Shown here piece by piece: positions 1 through 10,772 of a stretch of DNA of 64,000 nucleotides. The stretch comes from Owenia fusiformis (Eukaryota > Annelida > Polychaeta > Sabellida > Oweniidae), in NCBI GenBank assembly GCA_903813345.2, contig CAIIXF020000002.1, forward strand, positions 19,296,455-19,360,454, in the 5' to 3' direction. A program made the translations under genes and the position numbers. Position 1 is the first letter of the stretch; each line of letters opens with the position of its first letter. Below the pieces are notes generated by a model, which saw only the letters and a list, made by a program, of their open reading frames with translations, was not told where the DNA came from and did not search any database.

Positions 1-465
1 TTTCACCTAACGAATCCAACAAGAATGAACTTACATACTTTCAAAATAGTACACGTGCATATGCAGTTGAATTGCATTGTCGGATTAATTCGGCAAAATT
101 TTATTTTATAATATGAGAGAAATATGGGTTAAGGAAGAACAGTATAAACCTGTCCGTCGTATAGATGACATACACAACAAACTCTCGATATATCACCTTT
201 TCGAAACCCCGTCATTATGATTCACATTCTTGCCGTTTTATGAGAATCTTTATTTCACGCACTTGTTTGTATAAGTATAAGTACACGCGAAACCAGTTTT
301 GAGAACACTTAAGCACAATATCTAATTGCCTTTATATTTATAATGTTTTGAAGACTACTAATAATGAATAAAAAGTTAGTGATAAGTAGAATATATTGAT
401 AAGAAAACGAAACCGATTTTTTCTATTTAATCTATTGTGTGCGTTGCCGTTGCAACTCTAAAACG
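1..465. other. 5' flank, no feature seen
   Basis: AT-rich sequence without an open frame that looks coding on either strand. It may hold distal promoter sequence of the gene that starts at 505, but I see no element I can name apart from the TATA-like site just downstream. Confidence 0.5.
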
Positions 466-472
466 TATATAA
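466..472 (+). promoter_or_regulatory. TATA-like box upstream of the membrane-protein gene
   Basis: TATATAA lies 33 bases before the ATG at 505. A TATA box normally sets initiation about 30 bases downstream, which would leave a 5' leader of only a few bases. Either the leader is unusually short, or the box is a chance match in AT-rich DNA and the true start lies upstream. Confidence 0.25.
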
Positions 473-504
473 TTAGTTAGGATTTGTCTACTTATCGGAA
501 AGGT

Positions 505-3236
505 ATGGAGCTGATCTTCTCCAAACTTTTAATTCTCATTGGATTAACGAATCACATGACTTCAGCCACATACCATGATTCAAGTAAGTTGAAATCATAC
601 TTTAAGTTTGTATTACTGAAAGAGAGAATCAGATCTAACGAGCGGCTTAACAAAAAATGTTTCAATTTAAATATTATTAGCCTATGTCCTTCCTTTTCAT
701 GTCTATTTTCTAAAAATCCCCAAAGTGCACACTTTAATTTATTCCAGAATAACTAAAGATTTTTACAATAATGCATTATTTATTTATTTTTAAGAATGGT
801 TCTTATTATTCAGGAGAATTCAAACATTTTTCACCCATTTTTGCACTTAGAATCCATATAACTTCACCAATTTATAGCATATCGTGAGATTGTAAGGAAT
901 AGAATGGTAGGTCAATTGTACATGTTGCTTGTAATTTTGTCAACCCCATAAATCTGATTCCGCCTTTAACGCGGCAATAATATGAAGTATGAGTCATTAA
1001 TGATGTCCTCTGGACAAAGATGAAAACAAGGGCCCATGAACAATGGCAACTGACCCCTATTGTTATTTTTTTATATTTATATTCATGTAAATTGTATTTA
1101 ATGAATTGATCGAATAACACGACATCTATACGACGTCTTTTGTATCAGCTCTTTGAAAAGTGAGTGGCAATTCACACATGCGCATCGTGTTCGTTTTGAA
1201 ATTTTATAATGTTAAGGACAAACCACAACTTACAAAGTATTTCTATATTGAAAAAGTTTAATACACCAAGGTGCGTTTTGACGCAAAAAAAGAATTCTTG
1301 GAGTCGAATGGTGAGGTGCTCGTCCACTTTAAGGATTGTCAAAAATTTATACTAAGGGTCTTCCTGCTGGAAAAAAGCAAACGTCATATGATTTTTAAAG
1401 TTTTGGTATCAATTGCTGCCCGCTGATTTTGAAATTGCATATAAAAAATCTATTTGAGAAAGGCTAAATAGTTTTATGTATAAGGATCATCCTTAAATTG
1501 TGAATTTGGAAAGCGACCATGGCATATGATTGCTTCAGATATACTCTGTTGTCACTGTCAGCAACTCAACATAAATATATCGAAAACTTTCTCATAAGTA
1601 GGCTGTATGAGATCGACTAATGTATTCCTATATTCTGTTTCTAGATGGCTGTCACGCTGGAGATTACATGTTGGTGAGAAGACTTGATCGTACGTATGAA
1701 AATAAAACTCGTGCCCCTCAATGTGAAAAACTCCTAGGATTCCTTTGTCGCCCTGAGCTACAGTCACCAGGACAGTGTTTCAAGTTAGCCTGTGAGGTAG
1801 GGGCCAATGTCATTTACTTCGACCTTGAAACCGAGTGTTCGGCGTACCAATGTGACTTTAACGTTGAAGAACACGATTGGGACTATAAGTGGAAAGAAAA
1901 GAAGAGTTCTAAAGGAAGGACGTATGCCTTGCCACACCCAGCTTCCTCCCGCTGTCACAATTCATATTTTGTTAGGAGAACATGGGACAGACAGGAAAGC
2001 GGTAGGTCCACATGTCATCGTATAACTAGTATGTCCGTGGATAGCTTGGAAGACTGCAAAGTGAAGGCATGCAATGATAAGGCTAATACGCTTAACTTTG
2101 ACTTTGAATTTGACGTCGATGGCAAGACGGATCATGGCCATGCATGTGAAACCATGTACTGTAATTGGAATTCAAAGGAGTATGATTATGACATAAAGGT
2201 GAAACAGTTTCGTAGTAGAGCTATTGTTGGTCGCGTAGAGGTTTACTCCCTGGCACATATGTCCAAAACATGTAATGGCTTACGGAACAGCACAGTTAAA
2301 ATACCGCTACACGTTCCTAGGAAATGTGGAAAGCCAGGCTATTTTAAAAACGACCTATTCATACCAAATTTATTTTGTGATTCTGGTTTCAACTCCTTCC
2401 AACATCAAAATGCAGACTCAACATACACCACCTTTAAGTGTGATTTGAACGACGAAGGAACGGAATGGGCATTTTATGACGACAACGAATATATAAGACC
2501 AGATTTGCGAGAAACAGAATGGCTGGTGTTGCCACCCCCTGGGACACCAAACTGTGGGTCTGATAAGATTTTCAGGCTCAGAAAAATGAAGGCTGAACAC
2601 AAAATGTCCCTCTGTAGTCATTCCGAAAGAATAGCTGCTGCCCGAGATTTGCGACAGTGCATGTTGTATGCATGTGAAAGAGGCAATGTCAATGTCATTA
2701 ACTATTACTATAGTTCAGAAATGGTCGTATGCGATCTCAGAATTTGTGCAGAATCAGCGAATGGTGACTATAGCTTCCAATATGCAATGACTGATGGAAA
2801 TCATGGTTATGATGTATACGCATTGCAATCCGACCCAACCATTGAAGTGAACACCATGATTAAACCACCAAAGGAAAACGTCACTTTGACCCCAACAAAC
2901 AGCACAAACACTTATTTATCTGAATTAAATAGCGCAAGAGATGAGATAGCTCGTTTGAAAAATGGAGTAGCAGCTCTTGTCACGATTTTGATCATGCTGT
3001 TACTTGTAGGTATCGGTTTGTGCGTTCGATATAAGTCCACGAAGAAGCGATGCAATGAGTGGTCAGGTTCGACAAACGCTACATTTGGACACGATGCGGG
3101 GCAAGTGATAAATAAATCTGACTGCCCTCCGGGGGGAAATAAAGAACAAAGTTCTTTGTTGGAAGAAGATGCTCGACCAAAGCATGAACGTATCACAGAA
3201 CTGGGTTCGGCTGAACGGCAACTTACACACGATTGA
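505..3236 (+). CDS. Type I membrane protein with four Cys-rich (PAN/apple-like?) modules
   Basis: Two exons: 505-583 and 1645-3236. The donor after 583 reads GTAAGT and the acceptor is TTTCTAG. Both sides are phase 1 and the split codon becomes Asn, giving 556 residues. Residues 1-20 form a signal peptide (basic-poor start, then LLILIGL). The ectodomain repeats one cysteine plan: a Cys pair spaced C-x4-C, then 14-24 residues, then a second C-x4-C followed by an acidic/aromatic stretch such as CDFNVEEHDWDYKW. Modules lie near residues 53-110, 130-205, 236-300 and 330-410; module 3 lacks one Cys of each pair. Possible N-glycosylation sites are at residues 46, 241, 438 and 445. A short heptad-like stalk (about 449-466) leads to a hydrophobic helix (about 467-487) and a polar 69-residue tail. 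The 'SLEDCKVKAC' type of motif recalls PAN/apple domains, but that assignment is inference. It is probably a cell-surface receptor or adhesion molecule; the ligand is unknown. I see no AATAAA in the 500 bases after the stop. Confidence 0.85.
584..1644 (+). other. Intron 1 of the membrane-protein gene
   Basis: A 1061-base intron with a consensus GTAAGT donor and a pyrimidine-rich TTTCTAG acceptor. No transposon or nested gene is recognised inside it. Short open frames on both strands look like chance. Confidence 0.75.
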
Positions 3237-3761
3237 TTGTGAAAAACAGTACAAATTAATGTTTTATTTGAAAGGAGTAAAAACCTTGGATCATTTTTTG
3301 CTTATCAACCTACCAATATATCTTTCAAAGACACGCTAAGTAACCTCTCCTGTGGCAATTTTTTTTTATCTAACTTCCAAATGTGTAACGTTTCACCGCG
3401 TAGAATTTCTAAATATAGAGTTTCAAAATACCTATACACTTATTTTAAAAAGTAACAGCGGAATTATATCTACTTACGTATATTAGAATTTTCACTGATT
3501 TAAGCATTTGGGTGACCATTATCAGGTACATTATTTGGTGATACAAAATTTTCAATCTACACTAGATTACCTTTCATTTGAGTATAAGAAAGTTATACTA
3601 AGAAAGATGTCAAAACTAACAAACTTTTTCCCAACCCATTCATAGACGGCCTCTGAGGGTCAGTCTGAAAACACAGAACATATGTGAAATGAATATATGT
3701 TGTGAATATACTACTGACAAATGGTTTTTAAAAGAAAAACTTGTGATTTTTGAGGGAATTG
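3237..3761. other. 3' flank of the membrane-protein gene
   Basis: AT-rich, no coding signal and no canonical AATAAA or ATTAAA. It presumably contains the 3' UTR, whose end I cannot place. Confidence 0.4.
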
Positions 3762-4750
3762 CCTTCAGCAGCAGATCGTGAACAAGGTAAGTGAACGGGT
3801 TTTTATCATTCAGCGATCCTGATTTAACTATGTCAGTTGAAAGAATGAGAAAGGAGTAAGAATTTAGAAAACGTTTTAGCATTTTAATCAGTGAACACAT
3901 ACCATGACCATAAAATAAAACCGCCGAAAAGTTCAATAATTTATTTAATATCAAACCTACTGTACATCAGAAACATATAATCTGTTTTATCATGTCTCTG
4001 TGTGCATGCACACGTGCAGAAATAATTGTCTGTGGATTATAATCAGATATTAGAACATCAACATTATTATGCCATCAACTTTTATTCTTCAACATGTATT
4101 GGAATGACTTTAGTATGAATGAAATGTCCATGAGTCGGGTTTGTGTTCTGGTCCCGGTTGTGATAATGGTACTTGAGTATAGTAGTTGGGGGGTAGTAGA
4201 CATTGTTTCTTTTCACGTAAAATCGTAATTTTTCATAGCTGGGATTTGTTTTCGTTATCACTAGTGTACTCTTAGATGTTTTTTCTAGCTATGTTCTGTA
4301 ATAGTTTTAGGTCCTTCCTAACTGGCACTTGTGCATACATATTAACTTTGTTCAGACTTATACAACTCCTGAATGGTTTCAGTTAAAATGGTAGTGAAAT
4401 AACAATAATCAAATGTTGTTTTTGCTATCATGTTTCAAATGGTTTTGAGAAAAAAAAACGTGCGGCGACCGTAGCTACTAGCTTCCCATGATCGAGAGAA
4501 ATATCAATGGATATGGAGCGTAAAATACAAGGAGTGTGTAGATTTTCTATATCGATATATTTTTCAACCTACGCCCGTCGTGCGGCCGTCGTATAGCAAA
4601 TGTGACATGTTTTTTTGGTCGAGTATTTCAAGAAAACTATTTTTAAAGTGTTCAAGCAATCACAAACGTTTAATTCTTAAAGCTTCATTCTTAAATACTT
4701 GACCTATTGACAGATCTTTACATTCGTTTTCGTTATCTACTATTTTATGT
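3762..4750 (+). repeat. Long dispersed repeat, copy 1
   Basis: About 1 kb that reappears as a reverse complement at 16146-18130. Shared landmarks include the blocks near 3765-3800, 3830-3910, 4140-4240 and 4390-4745. This copy lacks the palindromic element and the G/C-tract MITE that interrupt copy 2, so it approximates the uninterrupted form, although about 130 bases (4240-4370) are not shared. No coding capacity is recognised; it is probably a non-autonomous element of unknown class. Confidence 0.7.
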
Positions 4751-4808
4751 TTATGTTCGTGTTTTTTTTATTTCCAACTTTAAGATGAGTACATAAATCA
4801 TTTTATAG

Positions 4809-4977
4809 ATTTGGATCAAATGAACTCCTTAATCATCCTACTGATGAGAATGCATTACTTTTAGCTGATCATGGTGATAGCCCACTACAGGAAGGAAACA
4901 ATCTTGCTACGATTTGTGAATATGCTGACTTCGAATTTCCGTTCAAACCATACACGATCATAGAAGAACGTAACTAA
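4809..4977 (+). CDS. Orphan terminal exon candidate (55 codons)
   Basis: After a plausible acceptor (CATTTTATAG) an open frame runs from codon 4810 to a TAA at 4975-4977 with no in-frame ATG. The predicted peptide begins FGSNELLNHPTDENALL and ends FKPYTIIEERN. Its composition is acidic and balanced, unlike the Lys/Asn/Phe/Ile-rich chance frames nearby. The acceptor leaves one base to finish a codon, so a phase 2 donor would be needed. It lies just past the end of dispersed repeat copy 1. It could be an alternative cytoplasmic-tail exon of the upstream membrane-protein gene, the last exon of a disrupted neighbour, or chance. No partner exon is visible. Confidence 0.3.
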
Positions 4978-6004
4978 TGAATTTCGTAACTCAGATAAAT
5001 GGCACAGCAGGTGTCCAATGATCGTAATCTCAGAAATGAATTTGATTTATGTGGAAATTATCTCAACATTCAGCAAATTGAATGGCCAAGTATGAGATAT
5101 TTTGCGAAATTCAAATCGTAAAGAAGCAACACTTAAGCAGGTGTTAATACAATGAGGACTTCCGATAAGATGGATTCTACTTGCGTAGTCACAAAAATGA
5201 ATCATCAAGAATTCACATCAGTTTGTTGCTTTTATCACTGTAAGATATTTACTTACCAGTATATAATCTTATGAACTCGACCTGTATATTTTACATCTAG
5301 CAATGTATAGTTTCATTTTGTTAATAAACAAAATATATATCTAAAGAGCAATGTATAGTTTCATTTTGCTGTGGATAGTGCTTTCGATTTAAAGTCTTCT
5401 CGTTACGTATTTTTAGATCTTTTCTCTACTATGATAAACTTTAAACCCAGCTTGGGGATTATTTCTTATCTGACATATTTTGTCGACCGACTAGGTTTAA
5501 CTTCCGAGCATATTCAGTCAACGGCCAACAGTGCAAAAATATTATAGCGAGCATGGGGTGGCATGCGCTTATTATTAATTCCTGATTTTATAATGTTACT
5601 CTTGAAATAAGCTTACATACCTTATGAATGAAAACAAATCATCACATATCCCCCTGTGTCCTTGCTCATGTATTGTTTCAAACTTTTTTTGAGACAGCTT
5701 TGTAAAAACTTGGTCCAGCAGATTGTGGTAACATCAAAATGGCGTGTTTGTAAATAAAGCGCTGTTGACGATACTGGACGAAACGACGTCGACAAGTACA
5801 CAAAACAAGTTGCAGGTTTTTCTCTATCTGATATTCCCGGGAATACATTATATTATCAATTTATTCGACAACAATTTTTTCTTGCTAAGTAAAATATTAA
5901 TTTTAGTGCGGCAAAGACTCAAATGGCCATAGCGTTGCGAAACTACATTTTAAAAATTGGTCAGAGTAGCCACATTTACCTATTATAAATGAACATTTAA
6001 CGCA
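4978..6004. other. Intergenic stretch with a short direct repeat
   Basis: No gene seen. A 21-base direct repeat occurs at 5300-5320 and 5348-5368 (ATGTATAGTTTCATTTTG core). The remainder is AT-rich sequence without recognisable features. Confidence 0.4.
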
Positions 6005-6490
6005 AAATGTTACGTGAAATTGTTTATGGGAGGGGTTTCTATATTTTCGTCAAGAATCTGTCGCACATTATCGAGGAAAATTGTTTAACTTGTGCAATCT
6101 TCCAATGGCATGGAGAATATTTTAGTCATCACCGATGCTTTTATCAAATTGACAGTTACAGAACCATCAAAGGACCAAAAGGCAGAAACAGTGGCATAAG
6201 TCCTACTGAAATCGTTAAACAAGTGCGCGGTGTGCTAAAACGATTCCACAGTGACCAATGACGTAATTTTGAAAGTAACGTAATTAAGTGCCTTTCAGAG
6301 ATTCTGAGACATATAACATCAAGTAGTGTAGGACTTCTCCCTACCACCCAGAAGAAAATGGACAATGTCAATGTTTTAAAAGAACCCTACATTCACTGCT
6401 TACAACCTTTGAACATGATGAAATGGAAGTGGTTGGAATACACCAGAGAGCTAACATACTGCGACAACATCAAACGGTATAGAACAACTT
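6005..6490 (+). mobile_element. Ty3/Gypsy integrase fossil (pol remnant)
   Basis: Short matches to the integrase of Ty3/Gypsy-type retrotransposons are spread over three frames. In order they are a zinc-binding-like segment near 6035-6105 (ending ENCLTC), the first catalytic-Asp strand near 6118-6200 (VITDAF, DQKAETVA), a 'KRFHSDQ' stretch near 6240-6262 where a stop replaces the usual Gly, the 'SPYHPEENGQ' block near 6330-6370 and a 'WLEYTRELTY' segment near 6430-6465. Stops and frame changes show it is dead. No LTRs or other pol domains were found, so the element is truncated on both sides. Confidence 0.8.
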
Positions 6491-6534
6491 GATATCACCG
6501 CTCTATCTAATGATTGATTTAAGGAATAAATCAT

Positions 6535-6669
6535 GATATGCCATTCAATATGGTGAAATTCAGCACGAGTTGGACAGAATGTTGTACAAAGCACGAACCG
6601 AAGGTGAGAGCATTTGTACTAACATTCTGTCCAACGAGTGCTGAATTTCACCATATTGAATGGCCTATC
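6535..6669. repeat. Long perfect-type hairpin (56-bp arms)
   Basis: The left arm 6535-6590 pairs with the right arm 6613-6669 with only a few mismatches, leaving a loop of about 22 bases. Both arms carry the core CATTCAATATGGTGAAATTC or its complement. It is probably a foldback MITE or a recent inverted duplication. A 163-codon open frame that begins inside it is a by-product of the palindrome. Confidence 0.85.
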
Positions 6670-8029
6670 ATTATTTATTCCGATTCAAACATAAAAATTA
6701 GTAAAAGCCGTCGTGGAACGGGCATGAAGGAAGAATATGCATGCTGTCAAGATTCTGAAGTCGGCCGGAAAAATTTTAGAATTTGTTTGGGCTGTTCTAT
6801 TATACTCCCCGTTTTAGATTTTATACGGTGTATGCAAACATGGGGTTGTTTGCAAACGGAGGGAGTAAAAAAAGAACAGCTATCCCCGGACAGAGCCCCA
6901 GATGTGCAGCTGAGATGTGACGTCACTCAAAACAATGCAAATTGCAGATTGAATAGAGCATGGTCGTGCACCTATGGAGAAATAGAGAACGTTCTATATT
7001 GGCTATGCTGCATGCTGATTGGTTGAGAAATTCGAATAGAGCACGGTCATGTTTGAATGATTGATAGACATCGACACCCAAGACTCCCAATATGTATACA
7101 ACTAGATGTCAGTGAAGAGGAAATGAATGAAAATGAAGACTGGATATAACACAGTAAAATTGAAACTACAAGGCGCCAACGAAATTGCCATGAAATACCA
7201 AAATGCCATTTTAAGCGACCACGTCCAATACTATTCATCAATCATGTGCGACTGTCAACGGTATGATTTTCTGCGAAAGTGAAATGCCACTAAAATTGCA
7301 AAACAATGAGAAAGTTATGATTATTTTGGCATTTGCTATAGAATATGAGATATGAATGGACGTTATCTAATGTTACTTTGTTTTACACCTATAGTTGTTA
7401 ATTGAATTAAAATGCCAAAGTAATATTTTCTAGATTATCAGACGTTCAGTTAAATATCGGAAATATAAAAATGATTTAAACTTGCTGCATAACCTTTAAA
7501 CGTTACTCAATAATAGGGGTTACATTCGCTGGAAGTCTCTTTGGGTAAAGCATAAGAATACAAAGTGTACAAGGTTGACAAGCGACAGGTAGAAGTGGTC
7601 CAGTTCTCCTGTCATCGGGAGTAAGTATAAGATTAAGAAGTATAGGTTTTTAGCTTATTTGCAAATATGAGTGAAATTTTGATTTTGGATGTGGGAAACA
7701 TATATTTAGAACGAGAACGGAATATTTTAGTTCATTTGATTTTCCAAGAAACAACTTGTCAGCTTGGGATGTAATGTCAGAAATATATGTTTGCTTTTTT
7801 CAAAGTGCTAGTAAAAACCGTAACATATTATTATGGTCCGTTACCACCCTTGGTATACGAAGCTAGCGATAATGCAACAGGATTGTGCGAAAGCTGGAGT
7901 GGAAACAGAAGTTCACAACGACTGTGATGTCAGAACCAAAGCCTAAACCTTGTCAAACCGGTCAGTTAATTTATGCATGGGTTTATCAACGCATGTAACA
8001 TACTCCACACAGGTCACGTACATTCGGAG
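6670..8029. other. Intergenic region upstream of the phosphodiesterase gene
   Basis: No gene seen. A short imperfect direct repeat with the core GAATAGAGCA occurs near 6950 and 7033. The 5' UTR and promoter of the next gene must lie here; a CCACACAG acceptor-like site at 8012 could end a leader intron, but no leader exon can be defined. Confidence 0.4.
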
Positions 8030-10271
8030 ATGAATATGGAGATCGTAATGTGCATCGCTTTGCTTTGCGCATGTGTTGATGCAAGGCATCATAGTACTAG
8101 GGCTCGGGCTGGTCTGCCCCGTGTGGGGCACAACATTGCTGGATTAGAGATGGACAGACCATTGATCATCGGACATCGGGGAAGTGCTGGGATGATGCCT
8201 GAACATTCATTAGAGGGGTAAGTACATGTTGGGCCAGTCTTGAAGTCGACCATCTTATTTTAATCAGAATTCTACATTATTTGGCGAAATTATACCAACC
8301 AACAGTTTGTCAATCAGTCAATGAAGATATTACGTTTCTTTGATTAAGTATTACATTCATGTGACACTGTAGGAAAACCTGTACACATCGCTCAAAGTTG
8401 TCAATGATTTGACTGTATTTCTCAGCAGTAATGGCTTGGATAACACACGGTAGTGTTTGAAGTTGTTCTAAAGTCATTTTTGTATCTTTGGCATATACCA
8501 ACAGTAAAAGGTCAGGGAGGGACATTTTGAACGACGTGTGCAGGTTTGCCTATAGCACGATATTTGCCACCGCCACATGTTGAAATATAGTAAGCTGGTA
8601 GAAAATTGAATGATGTACAAATGTGCCAAATACCAGGGACTCAATCCTAAAAAGACAAAGATATGAGTAAAATAGCGGCAGGGTTTCCATTTTTGACCAC
8701 CCTGTATTAAAAGTCATTCAATGATTTTGTTTTCTTGGTCAATAGGTACAAACTGGCAATAAAGCAAGGTACCGACGTTATAGAGTGTGATATGTGTCTA
8801 ACAAAAGATCTAAAGATCGTCTGCCTGCATGAAAGTTGGTTCAGCAGAGTCACAAATGTCAAGGATGATCCCGAGTTTCGGGACAAAATTGTAATATTTA
8901 AAGTATAACAGTTACAGTTCGCTGTGTTAGTCATTAAATTATTGTTGCATTACATGATAAAGGTTTTATGTACTGTACCTTTTCTGCTATAAGAGGGGAC
9001 CCTCGTGTAACAAGATTGATGGACTTCCGATGGGGGATTTTGAACGAATATTCACATCTACCTCCTTTACTTCGAATATGCTTTAACATCTTTGACAAAT
9101 ACTACTTCTTTCATTCTATCAATCTTTTTCAAAATAAACGCATTAAGCGCAAAACTTTCAATGCAGCAATACGTCCCGTTTCCTTCTACTATCGGTTCTT
9201 TGAATGCGATCATTATGGATTTCCGAACAAGTGTGACAGTTGCGGAGAGATGAACTTATACTATGAATTCTTCCAATGGACAATGAGACAACGAGTGTAT
9301 GTACATTGTCAGTTCAGACATCTTGTGACGTATGGGCCCCCTTCAATGTGGTAAGAGTAGGTACATATATGTGTATTTGAATGTTGCATATTCTCAACTT
9401 CAAGGTGTCCAGAGAGGTTGAAGGATCTCTTATAAACGACTGGTTCTCTGTGGATTTTACACTGAAAGAGCTCAAAAAACTGCGACTGATTCAACCCAAT
9501 TCTTTTCGTGATCAGACTCATAATCTCAAATATCCCATGGCTACCCTTACAGAGCTTATAGACTTGGTTAAAGCCGAAGATAGGACCGTTGCTATACATG
9601 CTGAAACCAAAAACCCGGAATGGGTTAATTCGTTGGATTTGGTAAAGAATGCAAACACAACATTTGAGGACATCGTTGTTGAGGTCTTGGAGGCACGTGG
9701 TTATGACAGTGAATATTCCCCGTTCTTTTTGCAATCATTCAGTGAAGAGAGTCTGAGAGCGTTGGCGCAGAGGACTACCGTTCCGAAGGTGATGTTGGTT
9801 TGGAAAGAGGGTGTTACGCAAGAAAAACTAATGGAACTGTCAGAGTTCTGCTACGGAATGGGACTTTGGAAGGATCTGATTATCACTGGATGGAATGATG
9901 CTTACGGTTATAAGAATTATGCTTGGAATAGAACTGATCTTGTTGAGAGAATACACAACCTTGGAATGAAAGTCCACATTTATACAATGAGGAACGAGGA
10001 CAGATATTTGCTCTGGGACTATGGGCAAGACCCGCGTAGAGAGTATGAAGCATTCCTACAATTGGGAGTAGATGGCTATTTCACAGATTTCCCTGCAACA
10101 TTGAAATCTCTGCTGGATGATGCGTATATTTCCAGTGCAATCCCCTGTGCTACACTTTGCCCTCCTAGCCTTTCTAGTCCCGGATCCTCTTCAGATAAGA
10201 ATAAAAAACAAAGTAAATCTATCTTGCGTTCGATTCGAGCCTTGCTATGTTCGGTATATTGTGACGAATAA
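8030..10271 (+). CDS. Secreted GlpQ-type glycerophosphodiester phosphodiesterase
   Basis: Three exons, 8030-8217, 8746-8890 and 9405-10271, join in frame (phase 2, then phase 0) to 399 residues. Residues 1-18 resemble a signal peptide (MEIVMCIALLCACVDA follows the first Met-Asn). The GDPD TIM-barrel signature is complete: HRG at 49-51, PE at 57-58, ECD at 76-78, LHE at 90-92, ETK at 178-180 and VDGYFTDFP near the C-terminus. Family knowledge: these enzymes hydrolyse glycerophosphodiesters to glycerol 3-phosphate and an alcohol with a divalent metal, and the HRG, PE and ECD residues bind metal and substrate. The length and the 'DWFSVDFTL' block match the GlpQ-like, bacterial-periplasmic-type branch rather than mammalian GDE membrane enzymes. 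A 45-residue polar, Cys-containing tail follows the barrel. An AATAAA overlaps the stop codon. The start could also be the Met at 8036. Intron 1 carries a mariner fossil. Confidence 0.93.
8345..8707 (-). mobile_element. mariner-type transposon 3' remnant in the GDPD intron
   Basis: The reverse strand ends with a mariner-type terminus (TACAGGGTGGTCAAAAATGG, complement near 8687-8706). It carries an open frame resembling the C-terminal tail of Tc1/mariner transposases (ITAEKYSQIIDNFERCVQVF, roughly 8370-8430), where a helical segment ends in a conserved Asn-Phe...Arg-Cys pattern. The other terminus and the DDE region are absent, so it is a truncated dead copy sitting antisense in intron 1 of the phosphodiesterase gene. 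Confidence 0.6.
8891..9404 (+). other. Intron 2 of the GDPD gene, with a long chance-like ORF
   Basis: The donor is GTAATA (weak) and the acceptor is CTTCAAG. The intron holds a 119-codon open segment, 8994-9350, bounded by an AG and a strong GTAAGA donor. Its frame (phase 2 on both sides) is incompatible with this phase 0 intron, and read in phase 0 it soon meets a stop. It is not part of the predicted enzyme. Confidence 0.7.
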
Positions 10272-10772
10272 AGTGTAACGAGAGAGGGAAAAGTGTGACA
10301 ACTTAAGTTTGACGATGACTATAGATATAGTATATCACATTACCCGGTATGCATGTTTAACTTTCAGGTATCTTAGTCCTTCCAAGAATCATATTCCAAA
10401 CGAGCTTTACCCAACAACCTAATGTTTTACCTAACTTTTTACCGTTTTAGAATTTCGATATGTTTTGAAAATTCTTTGATATGGACTTCAATGAGAACTA
10501 TCAATGAAAATATTTCGAAACAACATGCCTTGTTTTATTGAATTCAAAACCGTGGTCAAGGTTTTCTTCAACTTTACCAGATTTTTTCTCAAGAAGTATA
10601 TTGAAGGTTAAAATTGTATTTTTTAACATGCCTCAAATTGACCAAATATTTTTTCAAAATCACCTAAAAGTTCTGTGAAGTTCAAATCTGCCTAGATCGG
10701 GGATTTGACATTTGGTTGCCCTTCAATGACCTTCGAAAGGTAGTGACATTTTGTCATGTTAATGCCTGTATA
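10272..10772. other. 3' flank of the GDPD gene
   Basis: No gene seen. The only polyadenylation-like hexamer close to the stop is the AATAAA at 10267-10272, too near to serve that stop in the usual way; the real site was not located. Confidence 0.4.

Noticed and set aside
2418-3254. Several minus-strand frames of 63-94 codons
   Set aside because: They lie antisense to the membrane-protein exon and have no independent support.
6538-7026. 162-codon open frame
   Set aside because: Its first third is the two arms of a hairpin read through, and the rest has no motif or protein-like composition.
8968-9354. 128-codon open frame as an extra GDPD exon
   Set aside because: Its phases do not fit the flanking exons, and direct joining of 8890 to 9405 restores the expected family sequence.
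9309-9734. 141-codon minus-strand frame
   Set aside because: It is the antisense of the third GDPD exon.
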